Source of the DNA: Stentor coeruleus
Taxonomy: Eukaryota > Ciliophora > Heterotrichea > Heterotrichida > Stentoridae
Assembly: GCA_001970955.1 (NCBI GenBank)
Contig: MPUH01000168.1
Coordinates: 27,452-91,451, forward strand
Reading direction: 5' to 3'
DNA length: 64,000 nt
Positions 20,601 to 28,866 of the stretch are shown one piece after another. Made by a program: the position numbers and the translations under genes. Position 1 is the first letter of the stretch. The number at the start of each line of letters is the position of its first letter. Below the pieces are notes generated by a model. It had not been told where the DNA came from. It saw only the letters and a list, made by a program, of their open reading frames with translations, and made no database searches.

Positions 20601-21812
20601 TTAGCTTTTGGTGGAGGGAGATCATTATATTTTTATTCTCAAGTAAAAAAAGTTTTTAATGTAAGAATGTTAAGACAAAAAGCTATGGTATCAAGACAAG
20701 GGATTTTAGAAGCTGGTATGAAAATTCTTAGTGATCCTGGGCTTTTAAAATTTGGGTTGTTAGAATTTGATTTTGAAGGGGAAGAAGGTACGGGTATAGG
20801 TCCAACACTTGAGTTTTATACGTTGTTAAGTAATGAGATAAGAAAATTAGATATTTGGAGAGACTCAGGGGAGAAAAATGGACTATTTCCAAGACCTTTG
20901 TATGGACAAGATGCTGATAAAAATATATCGATGTTTGGATTTATAGGCAGACTTGTTGCTAAAGCTTTATATGATGATCGTTTAGTGAATCTACCTTTTA
21001 ATAAAGCTTTTTGGAAACTTGTTCTTAATAAACCTATGACTTTATTAGATTTAGAAAGTGTTGATGGGGATATTGGCAGATACATGCTTGAACTTAACCA
21101 AATATCAAAACAAAAAACTCAAATACTTGAAGAACATCAAGATCCAGATATAAGAGAAAAACATATTCATCGTATTGAACTTAAAGGTGTTAGAGTTGAA
21201 GATCTACATTTAACTTTTACTATGCCTGGTAATGATAATATTGAACTTAAACCTAATGGTAAAAACATATATGTGTCAATTGATAATATTGAAGATTATA
21301 TATTAAAAGCTACTGAAAAAATATTATTACAAAATGGTCAGGCTAAAGCATTTAGAAGGGGTTTTGAGAAGGTGTTTCCAATAGAAAACTTATGTGTTTT
21401 TGAATTAGATGAATTAGAAAATGTGATTTGTGGCAAAGGGACTGAGGTATGGGAATTAGATTTTTTGGAAACTGTTATTATCCCTGCTCATGGATATACA
21501 AGATCTTCTAATGTTTATAAGAATTTACTTAAGCTTATGTCGGTGTTTACAGCTGAAGAAAGGAAGATGTTTTTACAGTTTGTTACTGGATGCCCAAGAC
21601 TACCTATTGGTGGATTTAAATCTTTGACACCACCACTTACTGTTGTTAGGAAAGTACCTAGTCATCCTGGAGTTGATGCCAATAAGTATTTACCTAGTGT
21701 TATGACTTGTCAGAATTATTTGAAAATGCCAGATTATTCAACTTATCAGATTCTTGAAAAACAGATGAGATATGCTTTTACTGAAGCTAAAGAAGCTTTT
21801 CATTTGTCGTAG
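17604..21812 (+). CDS. TRIP12: TRIP12/UFD4-type HECT E3 ubiquitin ligase
   Basis: A single-exon frame of 1402 residues. Residues about 20-480 form an armadillo-like helical array (VNCLNKAFPDISLYTLMSIN, FVVCGGIPPLCAKLVNFEYI), as in TRIP12, UFD4 and plant UPL3/UPL4. The middle is helical with an acidic linker (EGEDIEDEPH). The HECT domain occupies about residues 1030-1402, with EGTGIGPTLEFYTLLSNE, FIGRLVAKALYDDRLV and, near the end, LPSVMTCQNYLKMPDYS, where Cys1369 is the thioester cysteine. The protein ends with the usual FHLS tail. This family polyubiquitinates ubiquitin-fusion and N-degron substrates in nucleus and cytosol. All catalytic elements appear intact. Stop is TAG, 64 bp from the facing MORN gene's stop. 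Confidence 0.92.
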   Translation: MADPLLNSFIPAETESTPPSGSFSETIQSLVQVLSSDDDMEVLSAVSQLSTSLSLAPEDSYGSLPLENLMSSLVNCLNKAFPDISLYTLMSINCIFDSVANSVNTFVVCGGIPPLCAKLVNFEYIDMAEHAIKTLERLAYDHSSALLNEGVFASMINMMDFFEKNTQIKIISCAVTIASTIPSEDLLINHILPVVPVIASILQYRGSESLDMNRLGLKFFSVLGETILRISGNDLDKLKKHLESIADFGMLQNLVELVSANNEFKLPCFKLIRKLSEYSAQIVFVFHQIGGISIVNSVLSSEDPQAELPLYYLEAINLVDSLLPKNNEDIELLQYYAENGHLLGALREIIFPRILQIYEQSVNKNVRQILLNIVRKIVQFSDMSFTLQGITPTQFACFTSEVINSKSLESVRTMLLIILLMYEKIPEEIAYSFLREGISDKIMEIKSFDVVKELVEPFQCLYELLQFPTADIKKFLVKSGISSDCYIVNEIVKYNKQRTDTSNTVEGETGDNKENMFVKMCEIVHLDICNVVDAIKKKVDEFYKPEALFVGSELRNLVKELESGNVSIGFNKLRDLLNRDEGITLNEISSSGVVGTLWNCLTCDYKSNAKTCTARIQEFLQVFTGSSRNSKTFLEILSGYLVDLLKYVQHFTIMLYETAGQSNSIAALKSLSNRQRITFIYQIPDDTIYPEVAMQQQYFAAIGSFSVAAESYHIFDLFYHGIAKITCQENLEAFISAFERNNTESRSINQGQLQMARQQIKLQQLFLEHTDILLALEEKGIRSEGSEDLLQALRARKDSSQISGEGEDIEDEPHIQTTYLDSRKDSEINARNIKVKMFLGETEINKYSTIFEINSKNTNEEGLLIRFYFTLENNEEDSSQSLIINNLCQDLIKIANSTPLPTSEKVYIPICLLKLIQLLNSNITNFLSPNSILFNSISSPCTPLSPLSFVSFKLSALLGKQTSDMLATVGGMAPDWIKALPLHSPHLFNFPQRFEYFRSLAFGGGRSLYFYSQVKKVFNVRMLRQKAMVSRQGILEAGMKILSDPGLLKFGLLEFDFEGEEGTGIGPTLEFYTLLSNEIRKLDIWRDSGEKNGLFPRPLYGQDADKNISMFGFIGRLVAKALYDDRLVNLPFNKAFWKLVLNKPMTLLDLESVDGDIGRYMLELNQISKQKTQILEEHQDPDIREKHIHRIELKGVRVEDLHLTFTMPGNDNIELKPNGKNIYVSIDNIEDYILKATEKILLQNGQAKAFRRGFEKVFPIENLCVFELDELENVICGKGTEVWELDFLETVIIPAHGYTRSSNVYKNLLKLMSVFTAEERKMFLQFVTGCPRLPIGGFKSLTPPLTVVRKVPSHPGVDANKYLPSVMTCQNYLKMPDYSTYQILEKQMRYAFTEAKEAFHLS

Positions 21813-21876
21813 TAAAAAATCAACCTTTATTATTATTATCATTAAAGATTATCAATATGTATGATTTTCATTATAA

Positions 21877-23472
21877 TTAAGTCATGATTTTGCCATATGC
21901 AGAAAACCCTTTACATATCAGTTTGATGCCGCCACAGATTTTCCCTTTTTCAAAATATATTTCTACATGCTGATTATTTAACTTTACAATGCAAACTCCT
22001 TCTAAAAAATCATCATCCCAACACCCACAATACATTGATGTATCCTTAAGTGTTAAATAGCCTTTTCCTTGTTTTTTATTCATAACAAAACCCCCAGTAT
22101 ATACAGAATGATTATAATAAAAATAACTTCCCTGACCATGCATTTTATTCATAATAAGCATCCCTTCATAAATTTCTCCATTATTAAACAAAATCCGTCC
22201 TTTTCCATGTAAATTTTCCCCACATATTTCTCCTATATAAACTCCTTCAGGAATCTTTATTTTCCTAAACATAGATACATTTTTTGTTCTTAAAGTTTTT
22301 TCATATTCTAAAAAACTTGCTTCAGTTAAATACGGAAATTTATTATAGTGTTGGCTTATGCATATAATCCACAATCTAAAATGAGTAAATCTACAGAATC
22401 CTTGAAACCATTTACTAACTTCAGATATTTTTCCTTCAATCGAATATTCGCCAAAAATTATTTTAGCTCTTTTTTTATTGAGTATCATTCTATTAAAATC
22501 CCCTTCAATACTATAAAATTCATTAGGGTCAATAATTATTCCATGACCATTGAATCCTAGTTTTTCATCATAATCTCCAATATAAAAACCAATCCCAAGA
22601 ACTGTTACGTTACAAGGGTTTACAATATTTCCGTTCTTAAACGTCCCTTCGATAATAATAGAATTACAAGTTTTCTTACCTTTTCCATGGAATTTTGTAT
22701 TAAGAAATTCTCCTTCATAAGTATAATTACTTGTAGTTAATTTGCCAAATCCGTTAGGACAACTATTGTGAAATGAGCCTTCATAGATTTTATCACTCAT
22801 TTCCATTCTAACATTTCCTTCAGGAATTCCATTCTTAAAATCTCCAGTGATAATTGTACCATCATCTATCATTGTCCCTTTACCTTCATATTTTCCTCTT
22901 TTAAACTGCCCAATATACTCGATTCCTTGATCATTATAAATAATTCCTTCACCTTCATATAACCCATTTTTAATTTCTCCTTCATATTCTAAAATCCCAT
23001 TAATATAAACTTTACATATCCCGATAGGTTCTCCATTATCAAATATCCCTTCAATATTCATTTCTTTATTTATTTGTATTGTTGTAGGAGTTGTACTTGT
23101 AAATCCTTTTGGGATTTTAATAAGATTTTTTTTAGGGAAAGTTAATTCTGTTTTTCCAAAATATATTCTTGGATACTCTTCATAAAACTCTCCATTAAAT
23201 ACAGTATTTACTGAAGAGTTGAGCATTTCTAGTAGTTGAGGAATAGCTTCATCAGGCATTTGACTATATAAGTCTATCATATAACCTTCTATAAACTCTC
23301 CGTCAAAAGAACATCCGTTAATTTTGATTTCACCACGACCATGCTTAGCTCCATTATTCCAGTTACCTTCATATGATAAACCACTTTTATAAAATTTTAT
23401 CCCATATCCATGTGGTATCCCATTTTTTAGCTCTCCTGAGTATACCCCAGTTTTATCTTCAAAATCTCCCAT
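21877..23472 (-). CDS. MORN-repeat protein
   Basis: A 531-residue frame composed almost wholly of MORN repeats (about 23 residues each, pattern Y-x-G-x-(W/F)-x-x-G-x-x-H-G-x-G). Examples are SYEGNWNNGAKHGRGEIK near residue 33 and VYTGGFVMNKKQGKGYLT near residue 463. Between repeats are less regular stretches (residues about 60-125 and 325-400) that may be decayed repeats. No kinase or other enzyme domain is attached. MORN proteins often bind membranes or scaffold cortical and ciliary structures; a specific role cannot be read here. Start ATG is at 23472, stop TAA. Confidence 0.85.
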   Translation of the reverse strand: MGDFEDKTGVYSGELKNGIPHGYGIKFYKSGLSYEGNWNNGAKHGRGEIKINGCSFDGEFIEGYMIDLYSQMPDEAIPQLLEMLNSSVNTVFNGEFYEEYPRIYFGKTELTFPKKNLIKIPKGFTSTTPTTIQINKEMNIEGIFDNGEPIGICKVYINGILEYEGEIKNGLYEGEGIIYNDQGIEYIGQFKRGKYEGKGTMIDDGTIITGDFKNGIPEGNVRMEMSDKIYEGSFHNSCPNGFGKLTTSNYTYEGEFLNTKFHGKGKKTCNSIIIEGTFKNGNIVNPCNVTVLGIGFYIGDYDEKLGFNGHGIIIDPNEFYSIEGDFNRMILNKKRAKIIFGEYSIEGKISEVSKWFQGFCRFTHFRLWIICISQHYNKFPYLTEASFLEYEKTLRTKNVSMFRKIKIPEGVYIGEICGENLHGKGRILFNNGEIYEGMLIMNKMHGQGSYFYYNHSVYTGGFVMNKKQGKGYLTLKDTSMYCGCWDDDFLEGVCIVKLNNQHVEIYFEKGKICGGIKLICKGFSAYGKIMT

Positions 23473-23581
23473 TTTTACTATAAACTCATATATTTGATTG
23501 AGAAACCTGCACTGATTTCAGACATTGTTATTTATATGATAATTATAAGGAAATATGACTTAAAAACTAAATAAGATATCT

Positions 23582-24832
23582 TTATGAAGATGCTTTAGCT
23601 AGGGATTCAGCTTTTTCTTTAAGCCTTGCCGTCAAAAACACATCTTTTAGCAACTGTCTTAAAGTTGTAAAACCTTCTTTAGCTGGGATTACTGATTTGT
23701 TTATAGCTTCGATTATAGCAGTAGCAGTAGCTTCAAGAGCTTTTTCTTGGCTTAAAAACATAAGATATTCTCTAGCTGCTGGGTTTCTATATTCTATAAG
23801 ATCTTCTTGAGAAACATCAAGACAATTTTCACTTGATGAGTTTTGAATCCATTCTTGAACATTACAAATACTAGCCCGAAGTAACTCTTTTTTAGATTCC
23901 CCTTTGTTTATTTCATTTTGGAAGTTCCCAATACTTTCAGCGATTTTTTTGCTTTTCTTATCAAGTTCTTCTTTTTCATGAGTAAGAGTTTTGATTTCTT
24001 TATTAACATTTATGATTGTTTCTGAGTACATTTCAGCGAGTTTCTTATAATCATAATTTTTTGTAAGCTCAACTTTTGGAGGTGGATTTGCTTGGTTTGG
24101 TGATGGGTTTACTTGACTTGGTGGATTTGAATATGCACCTTGTGGATTTTGCATATAAGTTGGCTGAGGGGTAAAAGTGTTATTTGCTCCTGGATAACCT
24201 GGATACCCTGGTTGATTTGCTGGATAATTTTGACCTTGTTGATAATAGCCTGACATTGGAGGTATGGTCTGAGATTGTGGCATATATGGATTTGGTTGGT
24301 TATAACCTGGCTGGACGTAATTTGGTTGATAAGTTTGAGAACCTGGTGGCATGGTAGAATATGATGACCTTGAAGGTTGAAGCTGATTAGCCGGTTTTCT
24401 AAATACAGGCATTTTGTCAGAAAATGCTTTTTTAGCTTCTTCAATGAGGTGAGATGTTTGGCATCTATTATTCCATTTCCTTTGAATATCCAATGTTGTT
24501 TTCCCATCTTCTTGAACATATTCAGAAGATTTTATCATCATATCAGGTGATGGGGTGACTATCAGTATTGGGGATATGTTTGGATAACCTGGAGGTATTT
24601 GGATTTTTATAGGAATATTGTAGGTTTTTTGTTGATAGAGAACTGGTATAGTTCCTACTAACTCTAGAATAAAAAACACTGAACCATTTATGCTTAATTG
24701 GACAGCTTTTGGACTGAGATTTGAATAAATTTGTAGTAAACGTGAGATTTCATTGTAAACATAGCTTTTGGCTTGTTGGTCGTAGTGACATTGGGTTAAT
24801 GCTGAGTTCAGGTTTACTTGTGAGTATGCCAT
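23582..24832 (-). CDS. TSG101: TSG101/VPS23, ESCRT-I UEV subunit
   Basis: A 416-residue frame. Residues about 8-150 are a UEV domain, an E2 fold without the catalytic cysteine: PVLYQQKTYNIPIKIQIPPG, then YPNISPILIVTPSPDM and LIEEAKKAF. A Pro/Gln/Tyr-rich linker follows (residues 155-250), then a coiled coil (about 262-315) and the C-terminal steadiness box (LRQLLKDVFLTARLKEKAE near residue 390). TSG101 is the ESCRT-I subunit that binds ubiquitinated cargo and P(S/T)AP motifs at endosomes. The domain order is complete. Stop is TAA. Confidence 0.9.
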   Translation of the reverse strand: MAYSQVNLNSALTQCHYDQQAKSYVYNEISRLLQIYSNLSPKAVQLSINGSVFFILELVGTIPVLYQQKTYNIPIKIQIPPGYPNISPILIVTPSPDMMIKSSEYVQEDGKTTLDIQRKWNNRCQTSHLIEEAKKAFSDKMPVFRKPANQLQPSRSSYSTMPPGSQTYQPNYVQPGYNQPNPYMPQSQTIPPMSGYYQQGQNYPANQPGYPGYPGANNTFTPQPTYMQNPQGAYSNPPSQVNPSPNQANPPPKVELTKNYDYKKLAEMYSETIINVNKEIKTLTHEKEELDKKSKKIAESIGNFQNEINKGESKKELLRASICNVQEWIQNSSSENCLDVSQEDLIEYRNPAAREYLMFLSQEKALEATATAIIEAINKSVIPAKEGFTTLRQLLKDVFLTARLKEKAESLAKASS

Positions 24833-26146
24833 TTCAATATTATCTACAGCTTTATTTTTAGGATTTAATAGCTTAGAAATGTGAACTTTTTTGTAAATTT
24901 TGAAGTGCTTTTGTATGGAGATATAGAGTGAGAGTTTGTTTTATTAGGCAGTTTTTATGAGATTTTTAGGTTTATTTAGAGTTTAGAGATTAGAAATTAT
25001 TTAGGAAAATTTGAAGGAATTGTGTGGATGTTTATATATGAATGTGCTTAATTTTAATGCGGTTCTGTTAGAAAGATTATATTGAAGATGTATACTTAGG
25101 CAAGACTTTTTTCTTTGTCTTCTAAGGTTTTCTCCTATTTTTCATTGGCAAGGGCTGCACTTTTAGTGATTTAGGAGCCAATGTTGACCTGAATCAAAGG
25201 CCACAAATGCAAATCTAGATATGAATGTGAATTTTGAAGATGTTAGTATAATTATCATGTTGTTTTTTAAGTTTAGATAATTTGCTGATCGTTAAGATAG
25301 TAAAATTCAGAGAAAAAAATTTATGAGGTTTTTTTATATCAATAGTGAATAATTATTGTGTAAGTTTATACTCAGATAAAATTAGTAGGTTTTATATTCA
25401 TACAGTCAAACTTGGAACTTTTTGGCATTATTTATAATAAAGAATTTAAGATCTTTGAATATAAATTTAGAATTTTAATATTGGAATTATAGTTTTTAAG
25501 AGTATTTTGCAATAGTTTAGTAAAATTTCTAATAAATTGTTTTTCTTTGCTATTTTTTTAAGCTTGTGATATAGAAGTTTAGTTTTTCTTGGTTTTCAGA
25601 ATATTTTTTTGAAAATATCATTTGAAAATAATATTTGATGGAAAATATAAGATTTTTGTAGGACTAATTTTTTATTGGATTATTTTTTGATAAAAATTAT
25701 TTAAGATTGGTTGTGGTGAAGACTATATTAATAAAATTAGTAGTTATATTAATAATTACTGAGTTTCTATATATAAGCAAACCATAAACTATCTTTTTTA
25801 ATTCTTTTAGTCATAAAATTTCGTTTATAATAAATTTCCTCATTAAAATAATTTTGGCCATAAAAAAACTTCCTAAAGCTTAACCTCAAATCTTCACCTA
25901 ACAATCATATTTTTTCTTCATAACAAATTGTCAAGAATTTCTTTAAAATCATACACCTTTAGCTTCCATTTACCCTGTCCAAGGAAATTTACCCAACTTT
26001 TTCCTAAAATCCCAAGATTACCTTCCCCCTAAATCCTATAGAATATTATTTCAATCCTTAATAATATCAAAGTTTAATTTTAGCTTGTAATTGCAACTTT
26101 TCTTCAGAATAATTTAAAGAATATCATAAATAATAAAATCTTTTGC
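24833..26146. other. Long divergent intergenic region
   Basis: This 1.3-kb region separates TSG101 from the WNK-like gene. It is G/T-rich over most of its length and C-rich from about 25780. It contains a less AT-rich, foldable island at 25090-25210, listed separately. No protein gene is seen. Confidence 0.55.
25090..25210 (+). ncRNA. Candidate structured noncoding RNA (family and strand uncertain)
   Basis: In very AT-rich DNA this island has normal GC and self-complementarity. One hairpin pairs CTTAG+AAGAC (25095-25106) with GTCTT+CTAAG (25117-25126). A second pairs CATTGGC (25143-25149) with GCCAATG (25177-25183), enclosing CAC/GTG (25158-25168). CTCCTA (25132-25137) could alternatively pair with TAGGAG (25172-25177). 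I compared it by memory with U1, U2, U4, U5, U6 and SRP RNA and recognise none. Two hairpins would suit an H/ACA snoRNA, but no convincing H or ACA box is placed correctly. Strand is assigned only provisionally. Confidence 0.3.
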
Positions 26147-27727
26147 ATGGGAGAACAACTTGACGAAGATTTTTTTAACAGTTTTCCGGAACTCAGCCCA
26201 ACAATGGAATATTCACTTAACCGGAGATTTTCAAGGACAAACAAAATTCTTGCTGAAGGAAAATTCAAAACTATATACCTAGGTTACGACCATGATTGCG
26301 GAAGAGAAGTGGCCTGGAGTAGAATTAATATAACAGGTCTTAAACTCGTTGAAAAAGAAAAACTTATTGAAGACTTCAAATACTTTGGTAAACTCGACCA
26401 CCCAAACGTCCTTAAGCTGATATTCTGCTGGGAAGATCAGGATAAAAATCAAATTGTCACAATCACCGAACTGACAACTTGTACTCTTAAACATTACCTT
26501 AGGAAAAAAATGCGTTTGATTCGACTTAAAGTTATTAAACAATGGTGCAAAAGTATACTCGAAGGGATAAAATATTTTCATGCACGTCTTGTAATCCATA
26601 AAAATATAAAATGCGATAATATTTTCATAGGAGCATCAGATGGGAATATAAGAGTAGGTATTTTAGGATATACAACCCAGAAAATAGAAAATCAAAAATA
26701 TGATCTTAGATGTTTTGCTTATAGTTTAATTGAAATGTGCACACCTTTGGATTTAGATTATGGGAAAGCGGTATTAAAACAATTTCCTAGGGAGATGAGT
26801 ATGATAGAAAATAAAGCTATAAAAGATTTTATATGTGCGTGTTTTGCTGAAGAGACTGCGGATAATTTGTTATTGCATAAGTTTTTTAATGCTGATGAGT
26901 TGGTGGATAATTTACCTATAAAACTTGTCCCGATTGAAGATTTATATGAAGTCACATTTGAAGAGATACAGAAATCATCAAAATTTATAATAAACCTAAA
27001 GAAGAACTATGAAAATATAACACGATATGAATTCAATTACTATGAAGATGTCCCTGAACAAGTTGCCGAAAACCTTTTATCTAAATACAATGTCCCATCA
27101 AAATACTTTGCTGACTTCCTAAACGCAATCGAACTCGAACTTCAAAAGCTCATAAACAATGAAATCATATCAAAATCTTTAACAAACCCCGAAACCACAT
27201 CCAAACCTCCAACAAACCCCGAAATAAAATCCAAACCTCCAACAAACCCATTTTCTCTAGCAACTGAAAAAATATCTAAAAAACTAAAAATCAGCATAAA
27301 TCTCGGAATTCAAGACTTACCAAATATGAATAAATTTAAAATCGATATAAACTATGACCCTGATACCGACAATCCACAAACTTTAGCAAAAGAAATAGTA
27401 TGTCAACTACAATTAGATACAAGTGAAATATGCACAATATCCAAACTGATCACTGATAAAATTCTATATTCCGAATCGGAAACTCATAGTAATTATTCAG
27501 TTGATTTATTGGATTTAACTTTAGAAGACAATATACAATCACGTCCTTGTTTAAATAGTACAAATGAATTCTCAATTAATTCTGAAAATTCTTCATTGAG
27601 AAATAGTTATGAACCTAAAAATATAGATTTAGCTAAATCTAGAAGCATTTCGCCTATAGATGAAGATAAAAAAATGTGTACTAATTGTAGGAATACCAAC
27701 CCAGTAAATACAAAACAGTGGCATTAA
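26147..27727 (+). CDS. WNK-like pseudokinase with PF2-like domains
   Basis: A 526-residue frame. Residues 30-255 align with a WNK kinase: glycine-rich loop with the WNK-type lysine (EGKFKTIYLGY), EVAW where other kinases have the beta-3 Lys, then LVIHKNIKCDNIFIG. Catalytic residues are lost: HRD is HKN, and the DFG position reads I-L-G. The chain then jumps to YDLRCFAYSLIEMCT, so the activation segment with APE is missing. After the kinase lobe, YEFNYYEDVPEQVAENLL (near residue 295) and FKIDINYDPDTDNPQTLAKE (near residue 390) look like two PF2/OSR1_C-type modules that in WNKs bind RFxV motifs. Between them is a short NPE/PPTNP repeat. A scaffold or regulator of SPAK/OSR1-type signalling is my inference. 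Confidence 0.75.
   Translation: MGEQLDEDFFNSFPELSPTMEYSLNRRFSRTNKILAEGKFKTIYLGYDHDCGREVAWSRINITGLKLVEKEKLIEDFKYFGKLDHPNVLKLIFCWEDQDKNQIVTITELTTCTLKHYLRKKMRLIRLKVIKQWCKSILEGIKYFHARLVIHKNIKCDNIFIGASDGNIRVGILGYTTQKIENQKYDLRCFAYSLIEMCTPLDLDYGKAVLKQFPREMSMIENKAIKDFICACFAEETADNLLLHKFFNADELVDNLPIKLVPIEDLYEVTFEEIQKSSKFIINLKKNYENITRYEFNYYEDVPEQVAENLLSKYNVPSKYFADFLNAIELELQKLINNEIISKSLTNPETTSKPPTNPEIKSKPPTNPFSLATEKISKKLKISINLGIQDLPNMNKFKIDINYDPDTDNPQTLAKEIVCQLQLDTSEICTISKLITDKILYSESETHSNYSVDLLDLTLEDNIQSRPCLNSTNEFSINSENSSLRNSYEPKNIDLAKSRSISPIDEDKKMCTNCRNTNPVNTKQWH
27177..27255 (+). repeat. 30-bp tandem repeat in the WNK-like gene
   Basis: About two and a half copies of a unit encoding K-(S/P)-x-T-N-P-E lie here, with repeated ccaaacctccaacaaacccc. 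The encoded Pro-rich linker separates the two PF2-like modules. Confidence 0.6.
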
Positions 27728-27818
27728 ATAAGCGATAAATGCTTATAAAGGGCGATATTCGATACTTTGTATAACACATTTGTTTTAGGAATAGGATTAT
27801 TAGTATCGAAACATCGCC
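27728..27818. repeat. Paired stem-loops downstream of the WNK-like gene
   Basis: ATAAGC (27728-27733) pairs with GCTTAT (27741-27746). GGCGAT (27751-27756) plus TTCGATAC (27758-27765) pairs with GTATCGAA (27803-27810) plus ATCGCC (27813-27818), a 14-bp stem with a small internal loop and a 37-nt terminal loop. The GC-containing arms stand out in AT-rich DNA. It may be a 3' UTR element or part of a small RNA gene. Confidence 0.5.
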
Positions 27819-28047
27819 GGAGTATTATAAAAAATATATAATTTCTGATGTCTTTTGACACCTACAAACGCTTGATTATGAAAAGGCAGTTTGTAAGGCA
27901 TTAAAATTTTTCTTGCCTTGTTTAAGTCTTTTTTTTCCTCTTTATTTCATTGGATTAAGGGGTTTGTGATAATTTTTGTCCTTAAGATAGGAGGTATGAA
28001 AGATTTCTTTTTCATAAGGATTTTACTATATAAAACAACTCTTCCGC

Positions 28048-28098
28048 ATGGCTATCAAAGATCTTGTCAATTCCATTTTCGTTTTCCATATACCTTGA
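28048..28098 (+). other. Possible 16-codon upstream ORF before eL13
   Basis: ATG at 28048 opens a frame ending TGA at 28096-28098, encoding MAIKDLVNSIFVFHIP, 7 bp before the eL13 ATG. It is only meaningful if transcription starts upstream of 28048, which the sequence cannot show. Confidence 0.3.
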
Positions 28099-28105
28099 AT
28101 ATAAA

Positions 28106-28537
28106 ATGGTTAAGCACAACAACGTGGTTCCAAATGGTCATTTCCGTAAAGACTGGATGCACTACGTTAAGACATGGTTTAATCAGGCAGGTAGAAAAGA
28201 TAGAAGAAGGCAAGCTCGTAGTCTAAAAGCATCACAATTCGCCCCAAACCCTCTCAAAGCTTTAAGACCACTAGTCCAAGGACAGACAATCAGATATTGT
28301 TCAACCACAAAGAAAGGACGAGGATTTTCACTTCAAGAAATCAAAAAGGCTGGACTCACAGCACAATTTGCCAGAACTATTGGCATTAGAGTTGACCATA
28401 GAAGAAGAAATAAAAGCGCAGAAACTCTTGAAAGAAATGTGAAAGAACTCAACTTTTACAAATCTAAGCTTACACTCTATCCACTTAAAGCTGGAAAACC
28501 TAAAAAGGGTCAAATCAATGACTCAGTTCAGAGTTAA
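28106..28537 (+). CDS. RPL13: 60S ribosomal protein eL13, C-terminally short
   Basis: ATG at 28106 begins MVKHNNVVPNGHFRKDW, followed by VKTWFNQAGRKDRRRQAR, GRGFSLQEIKKAG and ARTIGIRVDHRRRNKSAETL, all hallmarks of eL13, an rRNA-binding protein of the large subunit. The protein has 143 residues. Animal and fungal eL13 run to about 200-210 residues, and the usual C-terminal helical tail after PKKG is absent. I checked the 3' end for a 15-nt intron; one candidate at GTTAAATATAGTTAG leads only to a few more codons, so the short form seems real or is a heterotrich trait. The frame is open upstream of the ATG without another ATG. Confidence 0.9.
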   Translation: MVKHNNVVPNGHFRKDWMHYVKTWFNQAGRKDRRRQARSLKASQFAPNPLKALRPLVQGQTIRYCSTTKKGRGFSLQEIKKAGLTAQFARTIGIRVDHRRRNKSAETLERNVKELNFYKSKLTLYPLKAGKPKKGQINDSVQS

Positions 28538-28866
28538 ATATAGTTAGATAATATTTAGCATAGGAATTTTTTTAGACTTATCCAAAACTTTTCATTACGT
28601 TTAGTTATGTTTAAGGTAAATCTAAAACTTTGGAATTTCATTTAGTTGTAAATATAATTACTTTTAGACTAAGATTTTTTTATCATATCAAATAATCATC
28701 TTAATAATATACCCAACTATTAAGTTATTTAAAGGGTTTTTATTAGTGGAATATTTTTTAACACCTGATGAATTTGTATGAAAACTATCAACACAAAAAT
28801 TCATATCTACATTAAAAACTTAAAATTTCAGTCAATATCATCATAAAGTCCACAATCATATTTATT
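28538..28866. other. Spacer between tandem forward genes
   Basis: AT-rich with short T-runs. It becomes C-rich and G-poor before the next start. No gene or RNA is seen. Confidence 0.5.

Larger units (their letters stand above)
27728..28105. other. Spacer holding stem-loops, before eL13
   Basis: It contains two stem-loops directly after the WNK-like stop (listed separately), a small TGTC/GACA hairpin near 27850 and a T-run near 27930. A short upstream ORF lies at 28048-28098, just before the eL13 start. Confidence 0.5.

Noticed and set aside
24109-24519. Second reverse frame inside TSG101
   Set aside because: Overlaps the Pro/Gln-rich linker of TSG101 in another frame and shows no domain.
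25090-25210. Identification of the island as U1 or U4 snRNA
   Set aside because: The sequence near 25092 resembles the first bases of U1 only superficially and lacks the U1-70K and U1A loops; on the other strand a short U4-like string is not followed by the U4 core.
28538-28570. A 15-nt intron extending eL13 (GTTAAATATAGTTAG)
   Set aside because: It has A at position 10, but splicing adds only three codons before a stop, without the missing family C-terminus.
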